Shown here: one piece after another, positions 45,108 through 58,900 of the stretch
Numbering within the stretch: position 1 is the stretch's first letter
Layout: every line of letters starts with the position of its first letter
From: Rhypophila decipiens
Taxonomy: Eukaryota; Ascomycota; Sordariomycetes; Sordariales; Naviculisporaceae
Reading direction: 5' to 3'
Length of the DNA: 64,000 bases
NCBI GenBank assembly: GCA_033297075.1
Contig: MU858065.1
Location: 248,001-312,000, forward strand
Program-made: the position numbers and the translations under genes
The notes under the pieces: generated by a model
Database searches by the model: none
What the model saw: only the letters and a program-made list of their open reading frames with translations
Told to the model about the DNA's origin: nothing

Positions 45108-45591
45108 CCTTTTTCCCTCTTTCCCTCTTTCCCTCTTTCCCTCCTTCCCTCTTTCCCTCTTTCCCTCCTTCCCTCCTTCCCTCCTTCCCTCTTTCCCTCT
45201 TTCCCTCTTTCCCTCTTTCCCTCTTTCCCTCTTTCCCTCTTTCCCTCTTTCCCTCTTTCCCTCTTTCCCTCTTTCCCTCTTTCCCTCTTTCCCTCTTTCC
45301 CTCTTTCCCTCTTACNNNNNNNNNNNNNNNNNNNNNNNNNNNNNNNNNNNNNNNNNNNNNNNNNNNNNNNNNNNNNNNNNNNNNNNNNNNNNNNNNNNNN
45401 NNNNNNNNNNTTTCCCTCTTTCCCTCTTTCCCTCTTTCCCTCTTTCCCTCTTTCCCTCTTTCCCTCTTTCCCTCTTTCCCTCTTTCCCTCTTTCCCTCTT
45501 TCCCTCCTTCCCTCCTTCCCTCCTTCCCTCCTTCCCTCTTTCCCTCTTTCCCTCTTTCCCTCTTTCCCTCCTTCCCTCTTTCCCTCCTCTT
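45108..45591 (+). repeat. Octamer polypyrimidine array with assembly gap
   Basis: Tandem TTTCCCTC units (with CTTCCCTC variants) on both sides of an N gap. The array is strictly pyrimidine on one strand. All protein frames through it are artefacts. Confidence 0.95.
45316..45410. other. Assembly gap (run of N)
   Basis: 95 unknown bases inside the octamer array; true length is not known. Confidence 0.99.
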
Positions 45592-46146
45592 CATCATTGC
45601 AGTCGTCCCTCAATATCGCCACCTCTATTTTTTATTCTGCCCATCACATCAAGTATCACAATCCTACGCTTCTTTTGTATTCTGTCTGTATGGTTCTCTT
45701 ACTCTGACTTTTGAACCGCGGATTATTTATCTTTTTTCATCATGTCAGAGACAAAGGGGCTCGGAGGCAAGGCTGAAGGAATTTATCATGACAAGCGACA
45801 ACCGTGCTTGTTCAGTGCGAGCACAGACCAATGTACTCTTGATACTTTGATCTGGAAATAAGGGCCGATTTATTAAGAACAGATAATATGATTAGTAACA
45901 GGTGTTGATAGTGAATTAAGCAGTGTAGCTCTATTATTTGAGTGCCCGAGGTCAGCCCAGCTCCTGTGGCTGGGAAGACGTGGCTAGCTTACGTAAGGCG
46001 TTGACAGGCTGACAGCTGGCCCCGTTTGTCCTTGAAGACGGGACTCAGGGGTTGCAAGCAGGCGGGCAGGCAGGCGGCCGGCGAGCAACTGGCCGGAAAA
46101 TTCTGTCTGGACCTCTGTTCATGACTTCATTCTTCCTCTAAATCGG
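45592..46146. other. Intergenic, no gene seen
   Basis: Flank of the octamer array. Nothing recognised. Confidence 0.5.
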
Positions 46147-46575
46147 TCAGGTTTGAATATAACACTCTGTGTCACCGATAGGCCACGCCTCGGCGTAGGC
46201 CTCTTCTGGCTGATCAACTTGATCGAACAGATCCCTCCACCCGGTTTGTCGCCATGCAAAACATACCATCAGATGCGGCCACTTGGTATTCAAAGCTATA
46301 CCAGACCACCCATCGCATCTATCTTGTTGCATCACAGTGTACAAGGCTTCAGCTGGGGTGGTGATCAGGCCCTGGGGTAGCTTCACGGCGATTTGAGGAG
46401 CTCTTGATCGTCGAACTCGAAGCAAGTTATATATATCCTTCTTCGTGGAGGTGTGAGGAACTTCCCACGGCATTGGCCGAAAAGAGACCAGCCAAATGAT
46501 CCGCAAGGAGTCCATCTCCATCAGTGGCGTCGCCGGCGTGAGCAATTCTGTTGAGGACTGGTGACTTGTGATCAC
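46147..46575 (-). CDS. Hypothetical protein, uncertain
   Basis: 142-codon intronless frame with plausible amino-acid make-up (WEVPHTSTKKDIYNLLRVRR, CFAWRQTGWRDLFDQV). No known domain, signal or membrane segment. Could be a real orphan or chance; a start at MEMDSLRI is equally possible. Confidence 0.3.
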   Translation of the reverse strand: MITSHQSSTELLTPATPLMEMDSLRIIWLVSFRPMPWEVPHTSTKKDIYNLLRVRRSRAPQIAVKLPQGLITTPAEALYTVMQQDRCDGWSGIALNTKWPHLMVCFAWRQTGWRDLFDQVDQPEEAYAEAWPIGDTECYIQT

Positions 46576-49500
46576 TGATAACGAGCAGGCGTCTCACATG
46601 CAAGAGCCCACGTCATTGAATTGAGATGCGGTGGCAGCCTATTTTTTGACCCTGACTGTACTCATGGAAGGAACGTCCGGGTCTATGATGCATATTCGTA
46701 AAACGAGACCGCTGCACACCGGCTGGCTTCGGCGATCCGAATCCGGGGGATTATTATCGACATCTTGAAACTGAACTCAGAGTTTGGGTCATGGATATGC
46801 CCCGTATCTTTTCATGATTATTCAGAGACTTTCTATGAGTTCTCACACATCTGAACTCCGATAACTCTCCCTCTGACGCGCTTCCGTCTTCAATTGGATG
46901 TGCGCTCGATGCCACCAGCGACACCTCGACGCTTTCCATTATCCACGACCGCAACAGCTGGGATGCCGCGCAGCGAAACTGATCAATACGGCTCCTTCTC
47001 AGGGGCTCAACGAAAGCCCGAAGCGCTTTGCTCTTCTTCCTTTTCCCTCGACCCAAGATGCGACAGGACTGGACTTGTTTGGCTGCCGTCAAGGCATGCC
47101 CACTCCATCGAGTCCCATCCAGCATCCAGCATCCGATGCGACCGTATCCAAGCAACAGCAATGTATTGACATAATGCTAACCGAAGAATAGAAATCATGG
47201 GACTCTGACGCTTCGCTATCTTTACGTGCGACCGATCTTACCGTCGTCCATAGCTTCGATGTCTCACGAAAGTTCCATATCGTCCCCATCTCGCGACCAG
47301 TGCTAGATACACCCGTCGACGCTCCTTCAACACCATTTCCATTGTGTGTGCGTGGTATAGACTGGCTGTGGCTCGGCTTCATACCACACGGCCTATGGAC
47401 GCACACGTCGCAGTGATAGAAACAGAAGATACAAGACGAGATTTGTCTTGGAATGGTGGACGATAGTCAGGTTTCGCAAAAGATTCGATAGGAACTACAC
47501 TCTTAATATTCTATCACATATTGTACTTGTCTTCTTAAAGCATGCCATTCGTCCACCACCGGATGGCACTATTCTGGGGCCTTCGTGATTCTTTTCTGTA
47601 GTAGATGGTGCCAGAAACCTTTAGAATGACCCGAGAGGTCCTCAACCTAATGTTAATCATTTCCGTTTCGTCCTTGACTCTGTGTATTCGAATCTCCAGG
47701 CCTTGACGGTCCTGAGTATTCTTTCCTTTGAGCCATCGAAGGACCTCAAGTACATCAAAGTAATTGAATTGAACTATCTATCAAGCTAACTTGGCTGAGT
47801 TGGTTCAATCCAAGCCTCGAGGGAATACTTGCAGTACCTCCCAGGTACATATGAATGACTTCTACCAGGTCCATACCCCTTTCAAGTCCAATATGGCCAC
47901 ACCGTGCAAGTTGATTTTCCATATGAGCTGTGATGCACTTCTAGACTGAACAAGACTCCGAATAAGGCCGCTATCGAGTATTAGTCTCACACCCTTGCCC
48001 AGACCCCCCTCCCCCCTTTGAGCTGTTGAGTAAGTTCCTCACCTCAGTGGCTTCAGCGGTCTTATGCCTCCTCAGAGACTAGAAAACAAAAGTTAAGGCC
48101 TCCGCCTATCTACCGGAACAGTAAGAATAAGTCAGGATCCCAAATTACGCCATCTGCCTCTCAAAGGGAAAATCTTGGAGCCCACTGTGGAAAACAGCCG
48201 AAAACTATCGTGATGTTATTACCCACGGCTGATGATGAGATTCGCCCAGCTTTGGCGAAATAGACCATATCTTCAAAAACCTGGACTACAAAGAGCATCC
48301 ACCCATAGGCATTAAAGTTGATGAGTTCTGAATCTCAATCCGTGGTGACTCTAAATTAAAGGACCGCTGAACATCCGGTGAAGCTATTCACACCTCTCAA
48401 AACAAAGGCCCCACCAGGATTTAGGAGGTTAGATGAAAATAAATACGCCTCGGACTAACTGGGGCCCTTTTTAAGCTTCGCGCTACAAATAGGATCTCAA
48501 CTGTGCTAAATATTATCCAGGTCCATAATTAACTCCGTAATCGTAAAACCGAGCCGATGGTTGAGGCTTAAACCTAGGTCAGTTTTTACAAGTGGATCAC
48601 CCTCGTGGCAATGGTATACAAAGTTCCAGATTCTCCGATGCAATTAGAGTTCCGCACTAAGCGGGTGTTGACCTCAACGACTATTAGGCAAGACGTTTTT
48701 CATTACTGGTTCCCGTGCCATGTGCGTTTAACCTTTCCACAGACAAACTCCCCATATTACTCGAGTAACTACAATGTATGATGGGTAAATAAAACCTGTG
48801 GGTCTGGTATCTGCGGGCGTAAACTCTGATTTAACTATGAGAAATGGACAAAGTGGCCTGTACCAGGTACCTGACAAGGGGGTTTTCTTTTGGTACATAA
48901 TCTCGTATTCGTGTGATCAATGTAGAGAAATCTTTGGAAAACTCAGCACAACACTTCCCACTCTGCTGCTGGTTCATACGAAAATGTCCTCAGGATGCTA
49001 CAAGATTTTGTTCTCTTTAGATGAGTTTATTTGGGATCAAGTCCTAACACTATCCTATGAGATTTTGTCAGAACGGTCGGCGAGAATGAAACGGCGCACC
49101 TCAAGTCGCCCGAAGCACGGGGCAGCGTAGAGGAAAGGACCGGAGAAAAAGAAGCGGAAACACCGTCACCTCCCAACGGGCAGACAGAAACTCTACGGCC
49201 GTGGCTTCCGATTTCTCACGACGAAAGACTCTCCGTCCTCGCCGGAAGATTCACTCACCCAGTGCCGCAAACACCCGACATCATGAGTCCATGATTAACT
49301 AGGTTCCTCGAGACATGGCCCGCTTATTAGCCTACACACAACGGCTTGCACCGGTGCGCCATCAAAGTAAGCAAACCCCCATCCGCAATCCATTGAGTTT
49401 TCAAAGACCGCATTTCCATTTCGGGACTTGATCTAAGCCCCACTGCCTGCCTGCTGCCCCCACTGACGCATAGCGTCATCAGACTCACCCTTTTCAACCT

Positions 49501-51652
49501 CGTGGAGCCGCAGATGATGTAGTATGCATGGCTGACTATCTGTAGGGTGTAAGTACTCAATTCAGAGCTGGCACACTCACTGCCAGCGTCATCTTCCCCG
49601 CAAAAGAAAGAGAGGAGACTCAGGACGTCACTACCCTGCCAGATACCCAGCCTGCCAGCTAGCAGAGAGGCTTTGAGGTAGATGACTGCCTCCCGGAAGT
49701 AAGATTCGTCTGTGACGTTCCTGCCTACATGACGACGTTGCCTTCCTGACCAGATGAGGTGATGGATACCCGGTGAGGCAGCAACAGTCATCAAACAGCC
49801 AGCAACCTAACTAGCTTGTCAACAATCATCCAGCCAGCCGTTGAAGCAGGTAAAATTCACCAACTTAACGTGTCAACAGAACGGATTCAGTACCCGTAGT
49901 AGTAGTAGTATGTACCAGGTAGGTAGTGACTGCCTCGGGTGAGAAAATTCTCCTTGTTGTATTCCTCAGTTATTCTGCTCCTCCCCCTTCTCGCCCCTCC
50001 CAGGCGCAAGCCAACAGGTCAACAATATATGAAGAACTCCACTATAACGAACCTTAAGGATCGAAGGAATTGAGTTTGCGCCGTGAATCTTAATTGGTGA
50101 GAAAAAGCCCCAAGCTGGGCTGGTTTTCACTTGTTGCCGCCGTGGTATCCGCACCAAAGTTAGTTACCGAAATGGAGTCAAATTCCCGGAGAGAACGCCG
50201 ATGCTTCGGGGAATGGTTGAAGATTGCTGCCGAGGTGGGCCTGTGGTTGTCGAGCCCATCGCATGTGCATGTCCCGATGATAAATACCAGGTAATCGGTC
50301 CGGGAGTCGTCGGCTACGATTGTCGTTATTCCCTATCGATTGCCGCCGTCGCGATTAGATTTCTCCAGCTATCTTTCGGTGTTTCCGGAAGTGAAAGTCT
50401 AATGCAGCCTGCAGTATACAGAGTCTGGGTCTCATCGAGATTTTCTGCCGCTGCAGCCACTGTCCTGCCCTGCAGGAGAAACTTTGTTTCCCGGGACCCT
50501 GAGTTGCTGGATGGGACGATACTGTATTGTGAACTACGTATATGGTGAAAGTGCTCGCATGTAATTGGTAGGGTAACTGTATGACAAACGTACTCCGTAT
50601 TGTAACTGTACTGTCACATGGTGTATACTCACCTAACCCTCGCGCCATACTTCACAATATGGGGTCGGCAAGGATCGGTTACAGGGGCTGCATGCCCTGC
50701 AACTACAATGTACGTACATCGTGTTCCGGGGAGGAAAAGCTTGGGAGGGAACGGCAACGCAGATCCCCCTCAAGCAGGGTCCAAGCCATGACTTGGAATC
50801 TCCACAGTGGACGACAGTTCATCAACAAGCCACATGTAAGGTATTCAACTAAAATTTCGGATACCAATGTGTTATATTCATGTTGGCGTACGGCGCGGCT
50901 GATACGTATCATTATATTGCAACAAAAGAGTCAATTGATAATTAATAGTGAACCAGCCTGAAATGGCCTTGAATATCTGTATTTGGTTGTCATTATGAGA
51001 AACCAGAACAAGGAGTGTACGATACATCAAATGGCCGGTTGGGTTCTTCATTCTTCCATCATCCATCCATCCATAAAAACAATAAAAGAAATACATGTAT
51101 TGGGGTATAAAGCAATGAAAAAAAAAGTGCAGACATTCCGCCCTGATCTGTGCCAATGCATTCTGGTGCAATGAAAGTGCCGAAAACGCCAGGTATCCGA
51201 AATGTAAAAGCAAAAATCCGATCCATTCCATTCCATCCAGTATGATCCAATTCATGATGATTCCTTCAGTTTAATGGAACTGATTTGTGCAATGCGGTGA
51301 CATATGAGCGAGTAGGGAAAGATACAGAGACATGACATAGGTTGAGTAGCGCTGAGAAACAAAAGAAAAGAGTTAGGAATTGAGTGAAGTGACAGGGAGG
51401 GCGAGGAATGACTATTCTCAGCGTTTCCTGTTGCACTCCGGGTATCAATGGTCATGATGACAAGGTTCCCCCAAAATGCTGCTGCTGAAAAGGGAAAATA
51501 AATTCCCGGTTGTGTAGTGATATGATGATGATGCCAAATATGCAAATCTGCTAAAGTCGCTGATCCAAATATGTATGTATGTAGAGACGTGAAGAAGCAC
51601 GAAAATGAAAACCGAGAATGAAAGTCGAGATGTCGAAAATGCCCATCCGTTA
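46576..51652. other. Gene-poor stretch
   Basis: Five kb without a supported gene. Short frames at 46754-47161, 47089-47406 and 49327-49794 (minus) have no domain or splice support. The stretch around 48180-48900 was read as a possible relic but its stop density is that expected by chance. A (GTA)5 tract occurs at 49896-49910. Confidence 0.5.
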
Positions 51653-52921
51653 CTACATGAAGCGTTGCACCCACTTCAAATCGAGCCAGCCAACCCTGTC
51701 ATACGCTGTCCACAGCTTCGAAGCCTTGTTGACATCAATATTGCAAGCCTGTTGAGCATCGGTCTTCCGAAACTCTTTGGGCTTGGGTTCTAGTTGCGCT
51801 ACCTCCAGGCGGCGTATGAAGATGCGCCGCTTGCTTGTGATATAGGTTGCACAATCCAAACGGAGAGTAGCGGCCAGCTGGAGTTCGTCGGGATGAAGAA
51901 GGTGAGCATGAGGATCTTTGCTGAGGTCGAGAGCATTCCCTCGCCAGTCAACCTTGAGACTGTTGGCTTTAGCAGGTAGGGAATCAAGAGGCGGAGAATA
52001 GTCGGGCAGCGAATTGAAGTCCTTGTCTTCGCGGTTGGGGGCAACAGTCCGAGTCCGTGGCTCGGGAGTAGCGCTCACTGGGATAGTACCGCGGTAAGGG
52101 GCGGGCGTGGCTCGAATCGGTCTCGGACGCGGAGCTTGGGGCTGCATCTTCGGCTCGGGAGACTTGGGCTTCTGTACCCGGTGGGTACTGGGAATGATAG
52201 GCTTCGATGCCGGGAGGATCGCCGGAAGTCGATGATAAGGCCGAACCAGCGCGGTGTGCTTTCGATCTGCCTGCAGGAACCTTCGCTCCCGCTCCATCCA
52301 GGCCCGGGGATCCCGACCAAACCCGGACATGACGTTCGACTTGAAGAACAGCGCAAGCTTATAGTCCTCGCGACAGGGAGGCTGTACTTTTCGAAAGAGG
52401 CTGGCAGGCCGAGATGCAATATGTTCGTCCACCAACCGATCCGACTCTGCGATCACCTCGATCGACTCCATGGCATTATTGAAAAGAGGGGCCGCTGGTG
52501 GGCTCATCGAACTCTCAGCCACGGGATAGAGTATGACATCTTTGTTGACTGGCTGCGCAGTATTAAGAGGGCCGGTTGCATGGCTCGCCTTCTCAACCGG
52601 CGACACAGGAGGAGAGAGCGGCGCCCTCTCGACACTGGTTGTTGATTTTGCGAATAGCGGCGGGGACATATTGTTGAACGAGTCGTAAGGATGAGGTTCT
52701 GGAGGCGACAGGATACTACTGATCGCGCAATTTTTCTTCGACGGCTCCATGGGTGCGGGCGATGGAGTTGGGATCGCTTGCGAGTCTCGTATGTGTCGGG
52801 CAGGTGTTGAGGGACGAATTGAGTTCGAGCAGGCAGGGCCCGGCCGGAATTGGTTTCCTTCAAACGAACATGGACGAACAGGCCGTTGCATTGCGACTGA
52901 TGTCGAAGCCGAAGCCGCCAT
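51653..52921 (-). CDS. SWIRM-domain protein (Fun19-like)
   Basis: Intronless, 422 residues from ATG 52921. The first about 330 residues are Pro/Ser-rich and disordered with basic clusters (MERERRFLQADRK). The C-terminal about 85 residues form a SWIRM domain: LHPDELQLAATLRLDCATY, KRRIFIRRLE, FRKTDAQQACNIDVNKASKL, and a final GWLDLKWVQRFM. Known: SWIRM modules bind DNA or nucleosomes in chromatin complexes, and the stand-alone fungal form is like budding yeast Fun19. Inference: a nuclear chromatin-linked regulator. It sits alone between two large gene-poor stretches, which fits a regulator with long flanking control regions. Confidence 0.88.
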   Translation of the reverse strand: MAASASTSVAMQRPVRPCSFEGNQFRPGPACSNSIRPSTPARHIRDSQAIPTPSPAPMEPSKKNCAISSILSPPEPHPYDSFNNMSPPLFAKSTTSVERAPLSPPVSPVEKASHATGPLNTAQPVNKDVILYPVAESSMSPPAAPLFNNAMESIEVIAESDRLVDEHIASRPASLFRKVQPPCREDYKLALFFKSNVMSGFGRDPRAWMERERRFLQADRKHTALVRPYHRLPAILPASKPIIPSTHRVQKPKSPEPKMQPQAPRPRPIRATPAPYRGTIPVSATPEPRTRTVAPNREDKDFNSLPDYSPPLDSLPAKANSLKVDWRGNALDLSKDPHAHLLHPDELQLAATLRLDCATYITSKRRIFIRRLEVAQLEPKPKEFRKTDAQQACNIDVNKASKLWTAYDRVGWLDLKWVQRFM

Positions 52922-55900
52922 TGTATGAGTCTTTGCTAGGCTGCTAGGGTGGCGAAGCTTAGGCAGGAGTAAGTGTAGATAATCCCAGGTATGCTACAAC
53001 CGCAAAGTGTGCGTGAAAGAGTATTCGCAATCGAACTATGGCCAGTTTGTTGTTTGAAAGGGATGCGAACTGTTGGTGGAGGTTGGACCAGGACGATGCG
53101 AGGTAGTAGTTAACAGTCGGGCAGCGTCAGGCGCCCAGTCCTTTGTGCAATTGGGGTGATTTTCTCGGAATATGAATGGCTGAAAGTGTTCTTATTCTTC
53201 AATGAATTCGAACGAATTGCTCACAATGACCAGCTGGCATTCTTGTGCGTAATGTTTCTTTGCCACCATGAGTGGTCATTTGGCTGTGGGGTGCTCAATG
53301 GGAGGTGGTTGAATAGACATCGGACTTAGGAGACAATACCAAAGCGCGGGCCGGGCATGGATAGAACCAACTGGAAGCTGCGTGGCCAAGCCCAGATGCT
53401 GCGCAATTGAGAATTGATAATCAGTGGTGATAAATAACGAATGCACACTAGTGTGACGACTGAATGCCGAAGAAGGAGCAGAAGGAAAGCAACAGACAAG
53501 AAAAGGAGAAACGGGGGGGATGTGTGTTCATATGCTTCATATGAAAGGGGGTGCACAGTGATGATTGACTTCTGATGGATCCCGTTCCAATCCAACAAGG
53601 TCCAGCGTTAGGCAGCCCATCGCCCCAGGAAACTGGGACACGCACTAAAAGGAAACGGAAGCTTGCGACAGCATGTCACACCCATTGAACAGAGAGGGCG
53701 CACAGCGCGCGTGTCGAAGGCTGATCGATGTGTACACTCAGTACGGCCTGACCTGCCCCACCACCAGTACGAGATGGCGTCAGTCGGTAACACGCCTGGG
53801 GTGGCGTTATAAAAAATGGGTCCGAATTGCCTTTCAGTCGTTCTTTCTTAGGCTTCCAACTGGAAACCAAAAGAGTCATAGGTACCGACCAGTACCCCTC
53901 ACCAGTCACACCCCCCACACCAAGGTAGAGCCCCGCCGGCCAATCCAGTCACCCGTACCCTCCAAGTTTCGTCAAGACAGTCAGGGAGGCAGAGTACTTG
54001 AGGTACTTGGAACCGACCTCTGGTACATGTACGTGTACCGTCCAGAATCCATCCGAGCTCCTTCCCAATGGCAATAACAAAGGTAAGGACCTCCTTGTTT
54101 CGATTGGCTCGGAATTCGTATCCAACTGGCAAGTGGTTTGTCAGCCGGCCAATAATTTAAGTTCCAGGTTTGTCTCCTCCGTCACATAACGGCTCGTTTC
54201 GGTGCCAGTGGGGCTGACAGAGCTGGCAATCCGTCTCCCAATGCCACTGCTGCCGGTCCGGAAGTCTCCTCGACTCTGAAGGGTGATCCGTCTCAGGCCC
54301 GAACGGGCTCCGGCTCCGCGCCCGAAGCGCACCATATAGAAGGTTATTCGATGACTGGAAGGTACCATAACATCGCATTGTAGCGAGACCAGCTGGTTGC
54401 ATTTTCATCGCCTCAAGCGGAAACCCAAAGAAAATCGACTTTGCATATAAATGCTGCTGGGCTGGGCTGGGACGGGACGGAATGAATATTTCCCCTTGGG
54501 CCAACTCGATATCGGGTTGCGAGACTGACCACAGACTCTTGATCCCGAGAAACCTGATCTGCAGACGAGTTTATGACATGGGAGGCCAACTTAGACCCCA
54601 ACTCTTGATCGCGGTGTAGGATCTTGCAGATAGGCAATCTCAGATCGAGAAGATGCAAAAGTATAGGCCACTACAAAAGTTGCGTAGCTTCCAGGGACCA
54701 GGACATTGGATGGGCACCAGCGGTGGGCCACGGTACCGTCCTTGGACCGGCGGGATCCGTCTGTGCGTGTTGATCCAGAGAATATACTTACCTCGTTGCT
54801 GCCCATGCTGCAGTACACGGGCAAAACTACGCCCGTTATCCAGATGAGGAGCCCGGAAGCATGGAGGGAGCCTTTCAAGAGGCCGTTCTTGGAGTGCCAG
54901 GAATCCTACCCATGGAATACTCCTGGGAAAAGTACCTAACGAATCTGTCACGAGGTTCATGAAATGGCAAAGTTGCCTTCGAGGCACCAGGTGCTTACCT
55001 TCAAAAAGGACTTTCTTTTCCATCCGGGTGGATCAGCAAGATGTTCTTGTCGCCAGCATGCTGTAAAGAGTTTCGATAAGTCTCCATCATGGTAGCATGG
55101 AATCGAGGTCCACGGTTGGAGCATGTTAAGCCTGTTGACGACGAGAAGAAGCCCAGGGGGCAATGCGGGCCGGCGTTGTACAGTCAAGCATCTGTACCGG
55201 ATGTCAGTACACAACTCCGCGAGCTAAGCAGGATGGAGAAGAACATGAGGGGGAAACTGTTTGATGATATCACGGAAATTGAGCAAGAGGAAGTGGACGG
55301 GTCGTTGTCTCTACGTGTATGGCGGGAATGCAAAAAGGGGCGTGTTAACGATGCGAAGAAACCAATCATACCTTGTTTGGATGGTGTTTGTTCGATCTCG
55401 CATGCCCAACCGACCGTTACACCCACACTGGCTGTTGGCTCTGTAGCGGTATCGCTCACCGACTCAATTGACCCTCAATTGGGCATCCATTGGTTGGGCA
55501 TCGAAGCCTCCAGGAGACAGTCAGTGGACTCTTCAATAGGCTAGTTGAACCGGCAGGTAGCTGGGCAATACAGCTCGTCGCGCGGGGTTCAATCTGGCGT
55601 CGTCTCGAAGACCGCCCATTCGAGCTCCGTTTATCGACCGCGACTACATTGCCGCCTGGACCTGCTAGCAACAACCAATGCAGCGCGAATTGGCCAATCG
55701 AATCGCTGCGAGGTGGGAAACAAAGCGGACCGTTTCAGAAACGACGTCTCTGATGGCATAGCATGCGGTTCCAGAATTGGGATGAGGATGAAGGCGTGTG
55801 AGTCATCGATGGATGTGTCGCGAAAACGGGAGGAATGGTGGTGGCAGGACGAATGGTTTATGGTTGGCCGAACGGCGAGACAGGTGTCAAGAAAGGCCTG

Positions 55901-58900
55901 CCGGGCTGTTTAAACGTGCTCTTTGTGTGTGGCTGCGGGCCGAAACAGCTGGCGGCCGAATTAGTGCTTTGGGCATTGACTCTCGGGACCATCAAGTCAC
56001 CTTTGTACTCTTGACATTTTGAAGGTACCGCCGCCATGAGACACCTGAGAATGAATTGAAGGGTGGTGTAGGCCTAGCGCCTGAACCTGTCACACCAACA
56101 GCGAAATTGATCATGTCGAATGAGGACCAGGAATCCTGCCCACGCATCCAGCCTGATTTCACCAGAGACGTCCTCTGAGAAAGCCCTGTCGTCGATGAAG
56201 TCACTGGTATGACCGAAGGAAGAACATTCCAAGATTCGACTTTGATGTTCTATCAATCAACGGTCGATGGAACTCCCTGTCCTCACGATGGCGGCCTCCA
56301 GGAGAGTCAACTATACAATAAGTATCGGATTTTGGCGGTCGGATTTTGCACTGTTCATCCGAGAAACCGCTGTTACCGACTCCCCTGTTGACGGGTACGC
56401 AGGCGGACGACTTTGGCCGATCTTGGATTTCCACACACATCCTCCCGAACCATCCGATGATATTATTATCAGGATGGAGCACATCAGCGGGCTTCGCCTC
56501 AGAAGAATCCGTCATCATGGGCAATCTCTTATAATATCGAGAAATCAATTGGGAGGTCTGCTGACTTGTGAGCGCACCAGCTGAGCCCCCACGCTTCGCA
56601 CAGTGTTGGTCTCGATGGGCTGTTAATCAGATTTGTGCGAACGAGATCGAAAGAGCTCTCCGGTCATCTCAAGGACAGATTACACCAAGGTGAAATGGGA
56701 GGCGAGAGAGATACCAAGGTACCTGTGTTTCTCACTGGTGAGGTGAGGTGAATGAAGTACGGTGAGGTGAGGACGCGTCTCCCATTTTGCCATCATGGAC
56801 CCACGCCATCAATCCAGAGCTGTTGCCTCGCACACTCTGCCATTGACTCAACCTCAAGCTTCGGCCGACCAATTGATGAACCATAGGGCCCAATGAGTCG
56901 CAATCGGACCTGCTGCCTAGTGCGATGGTTATTTGCACCGGGTCGTGCAGAAGAGACAATTAATTACGCAAGTCAAAAGTCGAGCCCAAACGAACATGAA
57001 ATGCAATTTGAGGCCGGCCGGTCGTTGTCATACACGGTCGTTTATCGTCCAAGTTAGAGGCTAGTTTCCAGCACTGTATTGGACCAAACGGCCAGCCGTT
57101 TCACTGGGGTGTCCTTTCAACGGAGATGGGGGTGGCCATTGAGGAACGTCCCAAAAGCCGCGATTTCCCACCGCCAGCCGGCCCCCTCGCCAAGGAGAAT
57201 AAACATTGCTGGTTTATTTGACCCTGTCCAACTGAATTGAACTAAAAGCTGAAGGGGTGAATTGGGAAACTGGAACGGCGGGCCTAATGGAACTGCTCCA
57301 CTGTTTCCCACTCCCGCTTACATCTTGAGATCTCATGGATCGCCTGTCTCAAGAGATGACAGTCTGCCACCAAACCAGCGCAGAAACAGGGCATCCAAGA
57401 CACAATCTCAGCTTGGCCTTGCAGGAGGAGGGGTGAAGTGGAGATGAGATGGCATGAATTCGAGATATCTCTTGAGATCGTGTGCACTTCAAAACTACAA
57501 ATGATCAATCAACGAGAGTCGTCTGATGCAACTAATCCACACCCAACCCCGTGCGCTAGGGCTCATCGACCAAGGAACAGGAAAAAGAGGTCTCTCGTCG
57601 GTCCCCGAGCTTGCCTATGTCCCATCTCCAATCTTTGATAGGTGGGATCTCCCCAATCCACATGAGAACCCTTTCGACACTAGGGGAGATCGGACACAGC
57701 ATTGATCTGTGGATCAACGAACTTAGCACAACATCTAGGAGCCGGCATTTTGCACATCTCCCAACCTTTCACGTAACTGGAGTATTTTGTGTTTTCCTGG
57801 GGCAGGAGGGTCAATCGGTCGCAAAAGGTCTGTATCTCCAGATCTCGTACTGGTTGCTGCACTCCATCCTCGGCCCTCCGGAAGATGGCGATATCGTCCA
57901 GCGAAGGGATCAACAGTACATCATGAGTGCCTTCTCGATAGCCCGACATGATGTCGTTCTCACCACCCCGCCATTATTTTAGGCTTATCTCTTATCGCGA
58001 AGCAACCCCTCCTCCACGAGCGGAAGAGGGGCATTGATCCACTCCCCGAGTACCTACGACAGTGGCTGCAGCGGCCCAATCGTAAGCATGCCTTCCTGAT
58101 TGGGAAGACCGAGACGAAGAGTGAATATGGTGAAGGAGGGTTTTCTTGATTGTGTGATTGAATCTTCACATATCCTTTCTTCTTATTTCGCAGCCGGCTT
58201 TTCAGAGATCTGGTCATGACAGGTAGATTCAGGACTTGCACTTGCCCACCCCCATGCCAGCTCGGGCAATGGGCGTTAAAGCGCTGCAGGTTAATGGCAC
58301 CCCGAAGCCCTTCACGAGCACACCCCCTCGCGCTTCCCCACAAGGGCAAGCAGAAATCCTGGGGGCCCACGGCGCCGCTCCAGCGCTCCGCCGCTCCCAC
58401 CTCTTCACTGTGGCCCACTGAAATGAATTCAGAAGGACGATTGGTCAATTGAGAAACGGGAGGAGACCAGACGAGAAGGATTGATGAGGACGCCAGCTGT
58501 TCAACATTCATTGCTCAATCGCAATCCTCATACTGCACTTTCCCATGTCGGCTTCCAATGCTGTGAGAGCGCGTGTTCAAAGTCCAATTCACCACGAATA
58601 AGGGATAAAACAGGCGCACTTCATTCGTTCCAGGTTCAGAGGGCCCTATCCGCTGTAGGCTTCGTTGGCCATGTTCAAATCCACAAGAAGCTGCAGCAAG
58701 GCGACTTGACTGCTCAAAGCCATTCCGGCGCGGAGATCGACGCACGGGACGGAACCCGATACACTTTTCTTTTTCTTCATATGGCGACAATTCACCAATC
58801 CGAAGCTATCGGCAGCGGGGGATCTCCCGCCAGCCAAGCTGCCTAGGGGTCTCCCCGTCCGTCGCAAACGGAAGGAGGTTCCTGGGAATCCGACAGACAA

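Noticed and set aside
45006..45850. Long frames (SFPLSLFP and KEGKRERG repeats)
   Set aside because: They only translate the octamer array and run through the N gap.
48180..48900. Possible decayed protein read in one frame
   Set aside because: About 13 stops in roughly 215 codons is what chance gives, and no domain is recognisable.
47440..49300. RIP-mutated transposon
   Set aside because: Composition is only mildly AT-rich and no transposase or reverse-transcriptase motif was seen; a dinucleotide index would settle it.
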